DNA from: Antedon mediterranea
Lineage: Eukaryota > Echinodermata > Crinoidea > Comatulida > Antedonidae
Direction: 5' to 3'
NCBI RefSeq assembly: GCF_964355755.1
Contig: NC_092671.1
Span: 3,049,001 to 3,113,000, forward strand
Length of the DNA: 64,000 nt
In this document: positions 1 through 12,378 of the stretch, one piece after another
How positions within the stretch are numbered: position 1 is the stretch's first letter
How the letters are laid out: each line of letters starts with the position of its first letter
Notes under the pieces: generated by a model
What the model saw: only the letters and a program-made list of their open reading frames with translations
What the model was told of the DNA's origin: nothing
Database searches by the model: none
Translations under genes and position numbers: made by a program

Positions 1-399
1 GAAATTAATTTGAAAGGATTGCATTTTTCAATGATATTGAATGAAAAAGATTTAGTATCATATTGTAAATATTTATTGATTGGAAATAGAAAGTTATGAT
101 TGCAAAACTGGTGTATAGTTAAAATTTATTCTTTTGTTCATTGAGATTTCATCCTGGAATTTCATTTCAGATTACTCTTAATGTAGATCTTTCATTCCAT
201 GCACATTGCAATGCATCTATGTATACTATAAGTTATTCAAACCGAGAAGACAGAGTGAATTATTTAATAGTCACCCTAGCAGAACATATTGATATAGTAT
301 CTAACAATAGTGATACAATAAAATGCTAAATCAGTGAAGTGCTGAATTGTTCATAATTCATATTAAAATTATTTAGTTGCACACAACGTTATTGGTCCA

Positions 400-770
400 T
401 AGAACACTTGCTGTATTTATTCAAATAAATACCCATTGCATTTATTGTTCAGAAGGGTTTTTAGGGAGGGGGTTTATTTGTGGGAGGCGTTTATTTTATT
501 TGGGTGTAGTAATGGTAACATGTATAATGAAATAAATGGATATGAAAAAATACAATGCATTGAGAAGTAATAAAGTACAGTAAAAATTGTATCAAAATGC
601 TTGGTCAATCGTAGATCATGTCATGTCATCAATCAAATACAAATGTGTAATAAAACATTGTGTAGTATATGCATGTGGCGGGGCGTTTATTTGAGAAAAT
701 AAATAAAGGCCTCTGGGCGTTTATTCAAAATGATGTTTATTTGGATAAACACCTTCATTAAAATAAATAG
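400..770. repeat. Dispersed repeat with GGCGTTTATTT motifs
   Basis: GGAGGCGTTTATTTT...GGGTGTA, then ATATGAAAAAATACAA, recur at 14203-14440 in the same order. The ends carry inverted TTATTCAAATAAA-type motifs. It is probably a MITE and is decayed. Confidence 0.5.
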
Positions 771-1617
771 ATCATGATCCGATTTGAGTGGTGTATATTC
801 TTCTCAAAGCAGATCGTGGTAGTGAAGTCATGAAAGCTTATATGAACGCACCTAGTGGCGAGTACTTCTGTAAAGGAGTTATAATTTGCCTCCCTTCTTT
901 TTTTTTAAATCAAAGAAAATTAAACACAATAACATTTTTGTAATACTTTATTCATACCAAATAAAAAGGTATCGTACATCACGTCTGTCCCCAAAAAAAC
1001 CCCTTATTGTAAAAAAAAAACAGAATTTCCTCAAAGAGGTGTAAACAAACTCTTATAGGGAGGGCCTTTTTTCCATAGTATATATTGTTTTCATCCATTC
1101 ATCTCTGTATAATAAAAGACAACTGAATTTATAGAAACTGCATTAAATAAACTAAATTATAATATAGCATCCAAAGTTTATAAAACTCGATGGTTGTCTT
1201 ACGAGGTATTTGTATATGAGTAAATATAATCAATTAATATATTTATATTATAGAATGCATTGTAAAATAATCATAAAGGCAGGAGATAAGTCTCAAACAC
1301 AACATAACATTTTTTTGACAATTAACAAATAAGACCATAGAGGTATTAAATTAAACTAGAGTGTTAACTAGATGGCAGTGAAGTCAGCCAATCAGAAGTA
1401 AGACTCTATTAATACATTATACTGTACTGTAGTTAAATATTGTATTACTGTAATACATACATTTGTTGCATACTATAGTGTATTTTGTAATGGTATATCT
1501 AGTGTTTTACATACACACAATCTTACACACATTTAAAAAGAGTGCCAATAGATAATTTAATCAGTTGAGTTGATATTGTGGGAAAATATCATGACACTAG
1601 ACAGGCATAGATAGGCA

Positions 1618-1665
1618 TTGGACCCAGGACTCCGGGATGATAGGCAAGCTATAACTCTTGCCTAC
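1618..1665 (-). mobile_element. tRNA-like retroposon relic, weak copy
   Basis: The reverse complement contains GCTTGCCTATCATCCC and AGTCCTGGGTCCAATGCC, which align with the T-arm half of the 19465 family. The 5' half is poorly preserved. Confidence 0.35.
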
Positions 1666-1984
1666 AGTTACAGTTTTTTAACTTGAAAACCAGAATAACT
1701 TATCTTAATAGCTACAATTTAAATAGAATTAGTTTTGACAAAATATTCATTTGAACAATAAATATTAGGACACTTAAAATTAGAATGTTCACTTTCAGCT
1801 GACGGGCGTTTAAAATGGTCACATGATATACGAATTTATAACAATGATATATAAACACAACAGGCACAGAACATGAATTTTAAACCGCCCGGGGATATAA
1901 TTCTATATATATATTTCACAACTTTTAAAAATTTGTTCGGTGGAAATATTTTACCAGATATTAAAATAGTGTACAGACAATAAT

Positions 1985-2449
1985 ATTACCAAACCCGTTA
2001 ATGTGTCTAGTTCATTCCAAGCTACAAATGAAACTGGAGCTTGGGTGGGCTAACTGATCCGCTACATTTTAACACATATTACCAAACCCGTTAATGTGTC
2101 TAGTTCATTCCTAGCTACAAATGAAACTGGAGCTTGGGTGGGCTAACTGATCCGCTACATTTTAACACATATTACCAAACCTGTTAATGTGTCTAGTTCA
2201 TTCCTAGCTACAAATGAAACTGGAGCTTGGGTGGGCTAACTGATCCGCTACATTTTAACACATATTACCAAACCCGTTAATGTGTCTAGTTCATTCCTAG
2301 CTACAAATGAAACTGGAGCTTGGGTGGGCTAACTGATCCGCTACATTTTAACACATATTACCAAACCCGTTAATGTGTCTAGTTCATTCCTAGCTACAAA
2401 TGAAACTGGAGCTTGGGTGGGCTAACTGATCCGCTACATTTTAACACAT
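1985..2449. repeat. 93-bp tandem repeat, exactly five copies
   Basis: Units start at 1985, 2078, 2171, 2264 and 2357 and differ by only one or two bases. Each starts ATTACCAAACCCGTTAATG and ends CATTTTAACACAT. The array lies downstream of the last exon of the CSAD-like gene. The low divergence suggests recent expansion or homogenisation. Confidence 0.95.
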
Positions 2450-2805
2450 GCATCCTCACACACAATCACATTATCTTTATTCTTTAAGTTTGACATAAAA
2501 TCCAGAAAAAATGCCAATACTCCAAGCATAGAGTTATAATTATACCTCCATGCTCGAAGCATAAATTTCCAAAATTGTTGGCAGATTTATTTTTAGTTTC
2601 CTGGAAAAGCATTTAGTTAAAAAATTATTTTTATTCAAGAAAAGTTTAATTTATGAAATGTTCAAGAAAAACTTTCAAACTAAAAAATAAAGTATTATTC
2701 AGGATCTTCGTGATAAACCGATTATCGCTTATAATTCAGTGTAGAGAAATCGATACACAAGCATATAACAAGTTATAACTTTCGTTACTCTAGCCCAATT
2801 TTCAT

Positions 2806-5800
2806 TTAAACCTCTAGGGTTTTCCCCAGTGTAGCGATTTCATTGATGATGAAGTCTATGTCTTCTTTAGATGTACGGGCATTAGCAAATATCTGACGGA
2901 AGAAGTTGACCCTGGGTTCAAGTGGTTGGTAGCCAATCAGGAGAGATCCATTTCTAACCATTCTTTCCTTGATAATTGGTGCAACCTATTTAAATACAAT
3001 TAAAAAATAAATTAAAAAACCTTGCCTTGTAACTGCAGAACAACACTATATTCCTCAATTGTATCAAAATTAATACACCCTCTAATGAAATATAAATATA
3101 TATACATACCTTTCTCATCCTCTCCCAAAATTCCGGGGTTCGTTCCAATCCTTGAAGACGGGGAGGTACATACCAGAAACACACATTGGTACATTGAGGC
3201 TGATGAAAAAAAAAAGAACAAAATATATATACGAAATCTTTCAATGGGAATAAATTGTTTATGCGTTTATAATATTGAAATTGAATAAATGTCTAACCTC
3301 AAGAACCAAAGTGAAATCGTTTCTGCTCTTAATAACTTCAGCCATGTATCTAAAAAAAAGAATAAAGATTTAAAAAACAAAGTAGTTGCCATGGTATTGG
3401 CCATGTGTACTTGTGTTTAGCAACCTGGTTCTGAACACAGCAAAATATTAATTTCTACGACCAATGGGGCAACTGCATAGCTGGATGTTTATATTCAATA
3501 TAAATAAACATTTTTTTTCATAAACTTTGTAAAGTGAGGTCACATTTTAATTAGCGCTTTAACAAAGTCTTCAGACTCTGTAGTAGCGACGTCATCTGTT
3601 TCATACACTGTCAACTATCAGGCGAAACTTTGGTATGCAGAAATCAATTTAATTGGTTGTTGTTGTTGACTTGCGCCAAAAACGTTGATGCATTATTTGA
3701 AAATTGTTAGTGTCATATGCTTATCTTGCTTATCAGTGTTGTAATAGGTGGTTTACACTAACCCCTCCCTAGTTCAGACATTGTGTACAATACATAGACA
3801 AAACCATATTTCCGTCAGTGTGAACAGACAAATAAACATCTTACCTTGAGTTAGCAAACTTTGTGTTAATCTCTTCTTCAAATCCTTTGTTTCCCTTCTT
3901 TTTCCACATCAGCCAAACTTTAAATGCATCTACTTTGCGTCCGCACTGGATTGATTTGTCACCTGTGTCGTAGGACATATCATAGAATTTGTCTTGTTGA
4001 AACAAATACCTAGCTCCAGCTGCATGTGCTTTGTGTAGAAGTCCTTCCTAAAATAGAAAGCAAAAATATATATTGATTGATTGAAATATATATTTATACT
4101 GGGTAACCTCTTCAGTCAAAGACTGGTCTCCCAGAGGGCCCAGTTGGTGATCAGTGGCTGTGATGTACTGATACACCGTTGTAACCCCCTACTCGTCTCG
4201 AAAGATGTACTAGGTTCTTTAAAGTGCACACGAGCAAGTTGTGTACACTGGACCTACGGTTTATAGTCCTTATCCGAGAAGACTCGTTCTACCACCAGAA
4301 CCATGGAGTGAGTGAGCCTCGAACCCCTGCCGATGTTATGGCTACGTGATTACGGTTCCACTGTCTTAACCGCTCGGCCACTCACCCACACCTACATATG
4401 GGCTCATATGTAGACATGATGATGTCATATCACTACCATTTTTGGGCATATCACTCCCATATTTTGGCATATCACTACCATAATTGGAAACATCACACTT
4501 TTTTTGTCAAACTAGTTTGAGGCAGAGCTTTTGTGTAGAAGTCTGCTATAATATATATCTTACATTTCCGTTCATGACAAAGGCAGAGCACTGAAGCGGA
4601 ACGCCCATCATCTTGTGTTGACACCAGGTCATTGAGTCGGTCCTCTCTATTCCTTTCAATAGATACTTGTATTTATTTGACAGCAAGGCTCCACCACCCC
4701 AGGCCGCCTATACGTGAAAATATAAAAACATTATTTACTGATGGCAAAGAATAAATAAACAATATTTTCAATAAAAATAAGAATTTAGTTTGGGCTCCTG
4801 ACCATCATTTTGTAACACATATATTTTTCATAAGCATCACTTTATATCTTTAATATCTGCCTTAACCGCTAGGCCATTTGACTTTTTATGTTTTATGTAT
4901 ATGTACTATTATTTTGTGTAGAGTTGAGGGCCTCATGCATGTCAGCCTATGCTGTTTTGAGTGACTCTTATTAATCAAAGCATATCATCAGTTGAAATGT
5001 TAAAACGTCTAATACTACAGTAAAACTATCAATATTTAACTTTTTAAAATACTTGAAATCTATAAATACTTACATCAACATGCAGCCATAAATCATGCTT
5101 TTTGCAAATGTCAGCAATTGGCTCCAAAGGATCATACGCACCAAGCACCGTGGTACCAGACGTTGCATTCACAAAAAATGGCAAAAACCCCTGAAATGTT
5201 AAATAATTTGAGGTTTTTTTTATTATTTTTTACATATTCTATGAGTGTATATATTATTATAGCATGGAGCTGTACCCAAAGTTGCTTTCACAAAAATTAT
5301 TTTAAAACATAAATCAAACATTGTTTACTGCAGTAACTACAGTAACTGCAGTAGAATAATTTTGACATGATCTCCAAGTGTATTCCTATTTTCAAACTTA
5401 CGTCTTGCGTTGCTTTTTCAATTTCCTTCTCAAGTTCTTCGGGAATCATTTTACCGCTGTGGAGTAATCAAATTACAAACATTATGCAGACATCATCCAA
5501 ATCAATAATGTCTACGCTAAGTGATGGTATCGATAAAGCGAGAGTATTGATCACCGGGCACTTACCCAACCAGTGTCCAAAAATACACCAATTTATTATA
5601 CAGTCTTTAAGTAGGGCCACAGGTTGTTTTTTGATGGATTGATTAATTCTGCCCGATTAAGCCAAAATTGAGAGACCTAACCAGTGTTCGACGATATACA
5701 AATTATGAGGCTATTATATACCATCTTAAATTAAATTAATTCTGTTTAATGGAGTCCAACAAGGAACGATATAAAAAATGAATACAACTTATATAAGAGA

Positions 5801-8800
5801 ACACAAATTACAGTAGAATCCGTATTTCCCCTTAATAGGGTTGGCCATAGTGTTAACAAATATATTGCCCCTCATTCGTTGGGATGTCCTCTTAACAGGG
5901 GTGTTCCCTGAATAGAGGTGTCCTCTTAATAGGGGTGTTCCCTAAACAGGGGGTGTCTGCTGAATAGGGGTGTCCTCTTAATAGGGGTTTTCCCTGAATA
6001 GGGATGTCCTCTTAACAGGGGTGTTCCCTGAATAGAGGTGTCCTCTTAATAGGGGTGTTCCCTAAACAGGGGTGTCCGCTGAATAGGGGTGTCCTCTTAA
6101 TAGGGGTTTTCCCTAAACAGGAGTGTCCCTATAACAAAGGTGTTTCCCGAATAGGGGTGTGCCAAAGAAGGTGTACTACAGTACTGTACTTACATTTCAT
6201 CACATTTGACAATCTTAAGGCTGTCAAGACCTAAACCAAGGAAGAATGCTCCTTTTTTGAGTGAATAATGGCTCTGTAAAGAACAAAAGTGATTTCTAGA
6301 GATAAACGTAGGTCTAGATCAAAAATTGTATTTTTATATACCTCATCATCAAATATCAATAAGGTTGATTTTCATAAAACTGCAAAACTAACACTATTTG
6401 GAAGAGGAAGAACAAAAGCAGTTCCATAACCAATTTTATTTGTTCCTAAAACACTACCTGTTCTTCATCCCCGATATAATCTTTCTACATTTTTGTAAAC
6501 AATTTATTATTTTATTATTATTTACTTCATTTCATTATTTAAACCATCTTTGACTTGTTGGTTTTTTACCTTATATCATGATTTTATCTCACCTGTTCCG
6601 ATGTGAAAATGGCAAGCTTTGGAATTCCATAAAGACCTTTCTCCTTTGATTCTGGGAATCGTTTATACCTAGCAACATTCAGCGCATACATATTGGCAAG
6701 TGAACCACCTATGGAATAAAAATAACATGTCTAAAATTGACGACAGACCTACTATAATATACATTATGTAAACAAAATCTGGAGATATTGTAAACAATAT
6801 GGAGCTCAATTACATGATGCTAATTAAATATTAACCACAAAAATGGCAGCAATTTATGCTTGGTTTCCCACTCAGATGAAAGTGTATCGCAAATAACCAC
6901 AATCACGACGCGATAGATCATCCAAACTTGTGATTGATCAACTCACTTGCGTTGTACCTACGTCATTGAGTTTAAGTGGGAACAGAGGTACAGAATTATT
7001 ATATTGTGTTTTGAAATCTTTCTTCATTTTTTTTATACAGTACCTCTCATTTGTGATAATTCAAGTTCTTTTAATGACAATCTATATTTAGACATGTTGT
7101 TATAATCAATAGTGAGTAATAGATCTTTCATTTAATCCTGTTTGCCACTTACTCCAAATACACTCATTGATTTTACCAACAATCTTAAATGGAACGCCCA
7201 GGGGTGGCTAACTAATTGCCCAATTCTACTTCTTGCTATAAACCAATGGCTTTCACACAGGAGATAAATTGAAATGCACACTTAAAATGGATCCATTGCA
7301 CGTACATGTAAAGTGAAAGGCTCATTATAATGAAGAATGATAAATGCTGACATGCCAACTTTTACGCTGCTATTTTGGTTTTGGATATTTTTTTGGTCTT
7401 GGCCCCCCTATATATATTTTAAACACTGTATACCAAGGCTTTCTTTAAGAGTTTGGTTTCTACTTAAATGCAACGCATGATCCATCGCGTCAAAATTGGT
7501 CAACTCGCTTCCGTTGCACTTCCTAGTGGGAACAAAGCTTTAACATCATGGCCATCGGTCAACTCGGTACTTAATTAGAAACTTGTACTAACCTGGACAG
7601 AAGATGCCATCACCAGTTTTGTAACCACATAATTCCCTGAACTTTGCAAATACTTCATGTTCAATAAGTGTGAAAAGGGGAGCAACCTCGAAAGTGTACC
7701 TTTAAGTAAAAAGTGAATAAAATAAAAGATATATTGAAAATTTCCAAAATTGATATAGCTGTTAACTATAATAATCCATTAAGTTTTAAGGCAATATTAA
7801 AAACTTTAAACCCAAAGAAGGTTATTTCCCAACACACATTCCCCCACACCTCCCCCTCCACCCATAAAAACATAAAGGAGGTAGGACAGGCTAATCAAAA
7901 TAATTAATTCTTAATCATCAAAACTAAAACATGACCTTGAAATAAATAGAAAAATATTGGTTTCTAATTAACTTTTAACCAAAATAGAATATTTATGAGG
8001 AATGTGAGATAATAACAATATTCTAATTACTTTGTCACCAAAAGGCAATCAAACATGAATTGAGTTTATTGATGCATATCGCAAAGTGTTGATGGTATTT
8101 GCAGATGCAGATATACCTCAAATTCATCTCATGTTGTAATACATTGAGAATTTTACTTTAAATATATTTAATCAAAATTACAGTAGAACGCCTAGGTAGG
8201 GAACCCTTCTATTAATAAGACATTTTGATGGGTCTCGAATGTGTTCCCTTAATAGGAGTTTTACTGTAGTTCATCACCTATATTACACTATAAAAACACA
8301 TTATTTATACCATAACCACTGATTGGTTCTAACGTGTGGTATTCTTAATACAGTAAACTCCCATGGGAAATCTCTATCCATGGGACAAGTTATGTTTGTT
8401 AGACCCAAAGGTGTCCCCTTAATAGGGGTTCTACTGTGTACTTTCTATTCAAAAACTCACATTCATGTACATGATACTATGCTGTATAAATCTAAACATA
8501 TAAACTTGCCTTTGTAATAATATACAATGTAATTTCTATATATATAATTTCAATGAATTAGGAATTGTATAGCCTGCATGGGGATCATGACTTTGGTTAG
8601 GTTCATCTTTTGTAAGCGAAGATAGTGCCTAAACAAAACTAGCTGAATCAAAGGATAATGTTATGCTCTATCAAACTACTTTGACAAAAAAGTGTGATGT
8701 GCCCAAATATGGTAGTGATATGCACAATCACATAATATGTAGACAGAGCTTTAGTGTGAATAGGGTATTTACCAATAAAGCATTGATTTTATATTTCCAT

Positions 8801-10722
8801 TGAAATAAAAGGAATCACAAATTAGTTTAGTTCAAACTAGAGGGTAGATAACACATACAGTGGAAGACACTTTCTACTGGCTTTTGTAATTTTAATTTGT
8901 GATTATTACTATTAAAATATTCAAATGTAATATAGAAAAGACTTACTGACTAGCATTGATGGCATCGGTCAACCACTGACCAGCCAGACCATATAAATCT
9001 TGACCCGCAAACAGTTGATTAAAAAAATGAGGACTTGCTGGAATTAAAAGGTTAACAAATTGTTTAATTTATTTAATATAAATATGAATTTTATTATTCT
9101 ATTTATTTATGTTATTATTTATTATTACGAAGTGTCCTCTTCATACAAATGTATTAATACCAATATACAAATACTCTTGCTCGTTTCACAGGGAAGTATC
9201 CTTCATTAGAGGTGTCTTTGCCTGTAGTATTAAAATATATATATTTTGCTATATTCATTTCACAGTAAAGATTCCAATGGAGGGGTTGTAAGTTAACAAA
9301 AATAACTAATAACCAACCTGGTTTGACGGCGTACTTGAAGGCACTCCGACAGTGGTCCAGTACTTGTGCATCGGTCTCTCCATCGTCGCGTATGCTTAAG
9401 TCAGCCAATCCTTTAAGAGCCTCAGGATCATGGAATTCTACAACTAGTATCAAAGAGACAAACAAAATGTAATTGTATTTGAACTTTCATGTTTTGATGG
9501 TAGCTATATATTATATAGCTACCATCAAAACATGGAAGTTCTATGTACACACAACTCTAGCATGTGTGAACTATTTATATAATATTTTGAAAAATAAAGC
9601 AACCATAAATTATCAAAGATAAATCTAAGCACTATCCTCTACACATACATTTTTATTGGCAATATATTTTGCCTTTTTAGTCAGTTTTTATAAAAAAACG
9701 TACCTTTTGTGTCTGGTTTCGTTGCATCTAGCACGCCCTCTTTGAAAACTAATTCAAATGCATCACAGAAGAACTGTTGGTCAGCTGGGAGATTCTGTCT
9801 GTGAATGCCGTTGGCTTTAAAACAAAGCAATAATTGCAAGTAGTGTACAATATTCACAGGATGGGTAATTTAAAAGAAAATGTTTACAAACCATTCAGTA
9901 TTTGTGTAATACACTTTTTGAATAAAGTAAATATTTTATTTTAAATTGAATTATAATTTGTGCTCCCTTTTTGACAGCTAAAATGAAATTTGATATTTTT
10001 GACAAAATATTAACACAATTAATGGAACCGCCCCTGTTAATGTACTTTTTAGAAGTTTAAAATTATTCCAGCTTTTAAATCAATTAATTATGCACACAAA
10101 TGATGCGATGAAAATTACATAAATAAAACAAAAACTCACCAATTGCACCATTATCCAAGCGTTGTGACTTTGATAAAGAACTCATAGCTCTTGCAGCTAA
10201 AAAAAAATATTAGAAAGATTTTTTTTGGATAGAGAAGATCGAAACTTCAAATAATTAAAAATTCAGAAAAACAATTTATCACACCAGTTAAACTGTACTA
10301 AAATAGGTTTATACAAAATGTACAATTATTACTTATATTAGTTAGACTTATTTATAACGTCTTTAACCCACATTTATATCAGGTAATTGGTGAGCATAAA
10401 GAGAGTAGCAACTGCCAGCCATCGTATATCAACCGGTTTAATTGACCTTTGCCCTGTTCTAGCTAGCTTATCACACACAGGAGCAGCACCCAAACCAACT
10501 TACCCGGCTTCATAGATAAAAGTTTGCCACTGCTGACAGGCGTTAATAAGTCAGTGTAAGGCTAGAGGCCTAGCATTATTATTACAGCATACAACCACTA
10601 CTGACTATTGTTTACTAATAACTATAGGCTCATACCGTACCTTTTAAATGTGTTTCCTTGTGCAGTGCAAACTGATGTGCAACGTGTTTGGTTGAGGATA
10701 GAATGCTTCTGAATTGAAGCAT
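2806..10722 (-). CDS. CSAD: CSAD/GADL1-like PLP-dependent acidic amino-acid decarboxylase, 15 coding exons
   Basis: Group II PLP decarboxylase that should remove the alpha-carboxyl of an acidic amino acid (cysteine sulfinate to hypotaurine, or aspartate to beta-alanine). Exons, low to high: 2806-2985, 3110-3199, 3298-3349, 3845-4047, 4564-4707, 5074-5190, 5402-5456, 6194-6273, 6593-6708, 7593-7699, 8947-9037, 9318-9443, 9704-9814, 10140-10196, 10641-10722; all have GT/AG ends and compatible phases. They give 536 residues, or 505 from the internal ATG at 10183-10185 (human CSAD about 493, GADL1 about 521). Visible motifs: stacking His232 in [20 protein letters not shown], Asp314 in HVDAAWGG, PLP lysine 346 in [24 protein letters not shown], and C-terminal [33 protein letters not shown] and VCFWYVPP favour CSAD/GADL1 over glutamate decarboxylase. 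Oddity: the residues before His-Lys are Cys-Gln, not Asn-Pro. The class is sure; the exact substrate is not. Confidence 0.93.
4085..4388 (-). mobile_element. tRNA-derived SINE, copy 1
   Basis: On the minus strand the head has a Leu/Ser-tRNA-like A box (TGGCCGAGCGGTTAAG, 4365-4380) and a B box (GGGTTCGAGGC, 4316-4326), followed by a body of about 210 bp. It is nearly identical to the copy at 21962-22270. It lies in an intron of the CSAD-like gene. Confidence 0.8.
5845..6165. repeat. Minisatellite with 120-bp higher-order period
   Basis: A short unit of about 17-20 bp, built on GGGGTGTCC, CTTAATA and GTTCCCTGAATA, is arranged in larger 120-bp blocks: the sequence from 5881 recurs almost exactly from 6001. 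It lies in an intron of the CSAD-like gene. Its ends resemble a dispersed repeat seen also at 8180, 8345, 25420, 55985 and 58860. Confidence 0.9.
8669..8754. mobile_element. MITE family B copy, internally shortened
   Basis: Only about 86 bp. The central motif GTGATGTGCCCAAATATGGT and the right end TGTAGACAGAGCTT are kept. It lies in an intron of the CSAD-like gene. Confidence 0.7.
9481..9541. repeat. 61-bp near-perfect hairpin
   Basis: A 30-base arm beginning GAACTTTCATGTTTTGATGG is followed, with a 1-base centre, by its reverse complement with one mismatch. It lies in an intron of the CSAD-like gene and could be a tiny MITE or a hairpin-forming segment. Confidence 0.85.
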
Positions 10723-10815
10723 TATAAGCAGACGTACTAAGTTTAGGCTCAGCTCCAGGTCAGCATGAAAATTTCCACCACGCTGCTGCGGCTAATAGCT
10801 GTGACGTCACAGACT
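10723..10815 (-). promoter_or_regulatory. Probable promoter/5' UTR of the CSAD-like gene, with a CRE-type palindrome
   Basis: This stretch lies just upstream of the first exon. TGACGTCA at 10802-10809 is a perfect match to the CREB/ATF site. A short out-of-frame upstream reading frame (ATG near 10766, minus strand, five codons) lies in the presumed leader. The transcription start is not defined by sequence, and a single 8-bp match is weak evidence. Confidence 0.35.
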
Positions 10816-11084
10816 TGACATTTCAAACTAAGTTTTACCACTCGATAATACATATTTATAAACGAGGAGGCAAAAGCTTGGGCACGTATTAAAGTTCTCG
10901 CATTATATTGTTTATCGATTAATAAAACTATTATTATAAATTAATTAATAATTATAATAAGCTAAGCTGTAAAACTAAATCGATATTACCAATTACTATT
11001 ATATATGAAAGTCGTGGCAGAGGTAACAGATTGTTAAAAATGATTTGAAACATTTTTTAAGTAACACATTAATATGTGCCGGTA

Positions 11085-11170
11085 CCAGCGGGGGGGCTAC
11101 GGGGGCTCTAGCCCCCTCGTCGGGGAGCCTAGCCCCCCGTCGGGGAACACGGGTACTTTTTGTCGGGGAA
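11085..11170. repeat. GC-rich repeat (GCCCCCTCGTCGGGG units)
   Basis: It has runs of C and G around AGCCCCCTCGTCGGGG in a strongly AT-rich region. The same unit appears at 12305-12345 with other C-rich sequence from 12217. Open frames here are products of composition. Confidence 0.6.
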
Positions 11171-11287
11171 TATAATATACAGTAAAAAGCGTTCGCGTTC
11201 ACTTCGTAGCTAGCTTCAGCGCCTAGAAAACCGTGACGTTTCATTGACCGTGAGAGTACGTCAGAGTGATATTATGCACTTTATATG

Positions 11288-11530
11288 CATTCATTATTGC
11301 CAGCGACCTAACTTACTACTAAACAATAGCTATAGGTTCGCACTTGTCTGGCGGTATCCCCTTGTACGAATCGTTCAACGTTGGGTCGAGACGCGTGATA
11401 TCATGTTCCATCCAGGGACCAAAATGTGTACTGTAGTTATTTTCCAGGCGAAGTTTACTGACGGTTACGTCGTGTACTGCGTCGACGTACGCTACACTAC
11501 AGCAAAAACGAATTATGTTAATTGTTCGTA
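11288..11530 (+). repeat. 240-bp dispersed repeat, copy 1
   Basis: It contains GCACTTGTCTGGCGGTATCC, TACGAATCGTTCAACGTTG and CCATCCAGGGACCAAAATGTG and ends at AAAACGAATTATGTTAAT. It recurs at 52243-52470 (close) and 53665-53870 (diverged). Confidence 0.8.
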
Positions 11531-12378
11531 TGTTCACCAATTTTTTAATTTACAAGTAACCTTCTGTAACGTGGGGCACCTAAAATAAATTTTTCATCCA
11601 TTACTAAACAAAAAAACATGCCATTTTTGCTTAGCCAACATCTTATTATAGCTAAGTTATTACATTTTCAATGTCCTGTATGTCATGAATTTCTCACCAC
11701 TCGGAAGTCCAGATAGTACGCACGCATACACTTGGGAGGAATAAACTTATTTCCCCGACTGAAAAAGGTCTACGCTTGCGTTTTTTAAGCCTCTAGGCCT
11801 GATGTTTCCAAAGTATAAAATGCAATTTGTTGAAGACCTGCAGCTCTAGTTTTAAACAGTTTCTTAGCTCAGCCCCAACAATAAAGCTGGTCATATTTCG
11901 AAGTACAAGAAGTGCATTTTCCGGGACCTAACATCTCTATTTTTCAAACATTTCTTAGCTCAGTCACAACCATGATAGGGACTTATATATTTTGTTTCAT
12001 GTTTTGAAGTATATTAAGTCCAATTTCCGGGACCTCCAACACTATTTTTCTAAATTTTCTTTGAACTTTTATTTTTTAAATTGAAAAATATGGATTGAAA
12101 CAGTCATCGCGCATCGTTTTTTTGCACGCAGTATTTTATTTATGCATTATAAAAAATGGAAAAAATGGCTACCCTAAATCTGATTAAAATGACCTCAAAT
12201 GACGCTAGAACGCGTTGCTTCCGGGGGAGAAGCCCCCTGGACCCCCACCGGGGGCCCTTGGCGGCCCCCCTGGCCCCCAGCCTAGTGATCTCGCTTCGCT
12301 CGCATAGCCCCCTCGTCGGGGAATGTAGCCCCCGCGTCGGGAAGATCCTGGCGCCACCCCTGGCCGGTACTGACTGGT

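Noticed and set aside
2990-3288. Open frames of 69-88 residues on both strands
   Set aside because: They are extensions of, or antisense to, the real exon 3110-3199 of the decarboxylase and run into intron sequence.
11244-11588. 114-residue open frame
   Set aside because: It coincides with the 240-bp dispersed repeat; the copies at 52243 and 53665 do not keep the frame.
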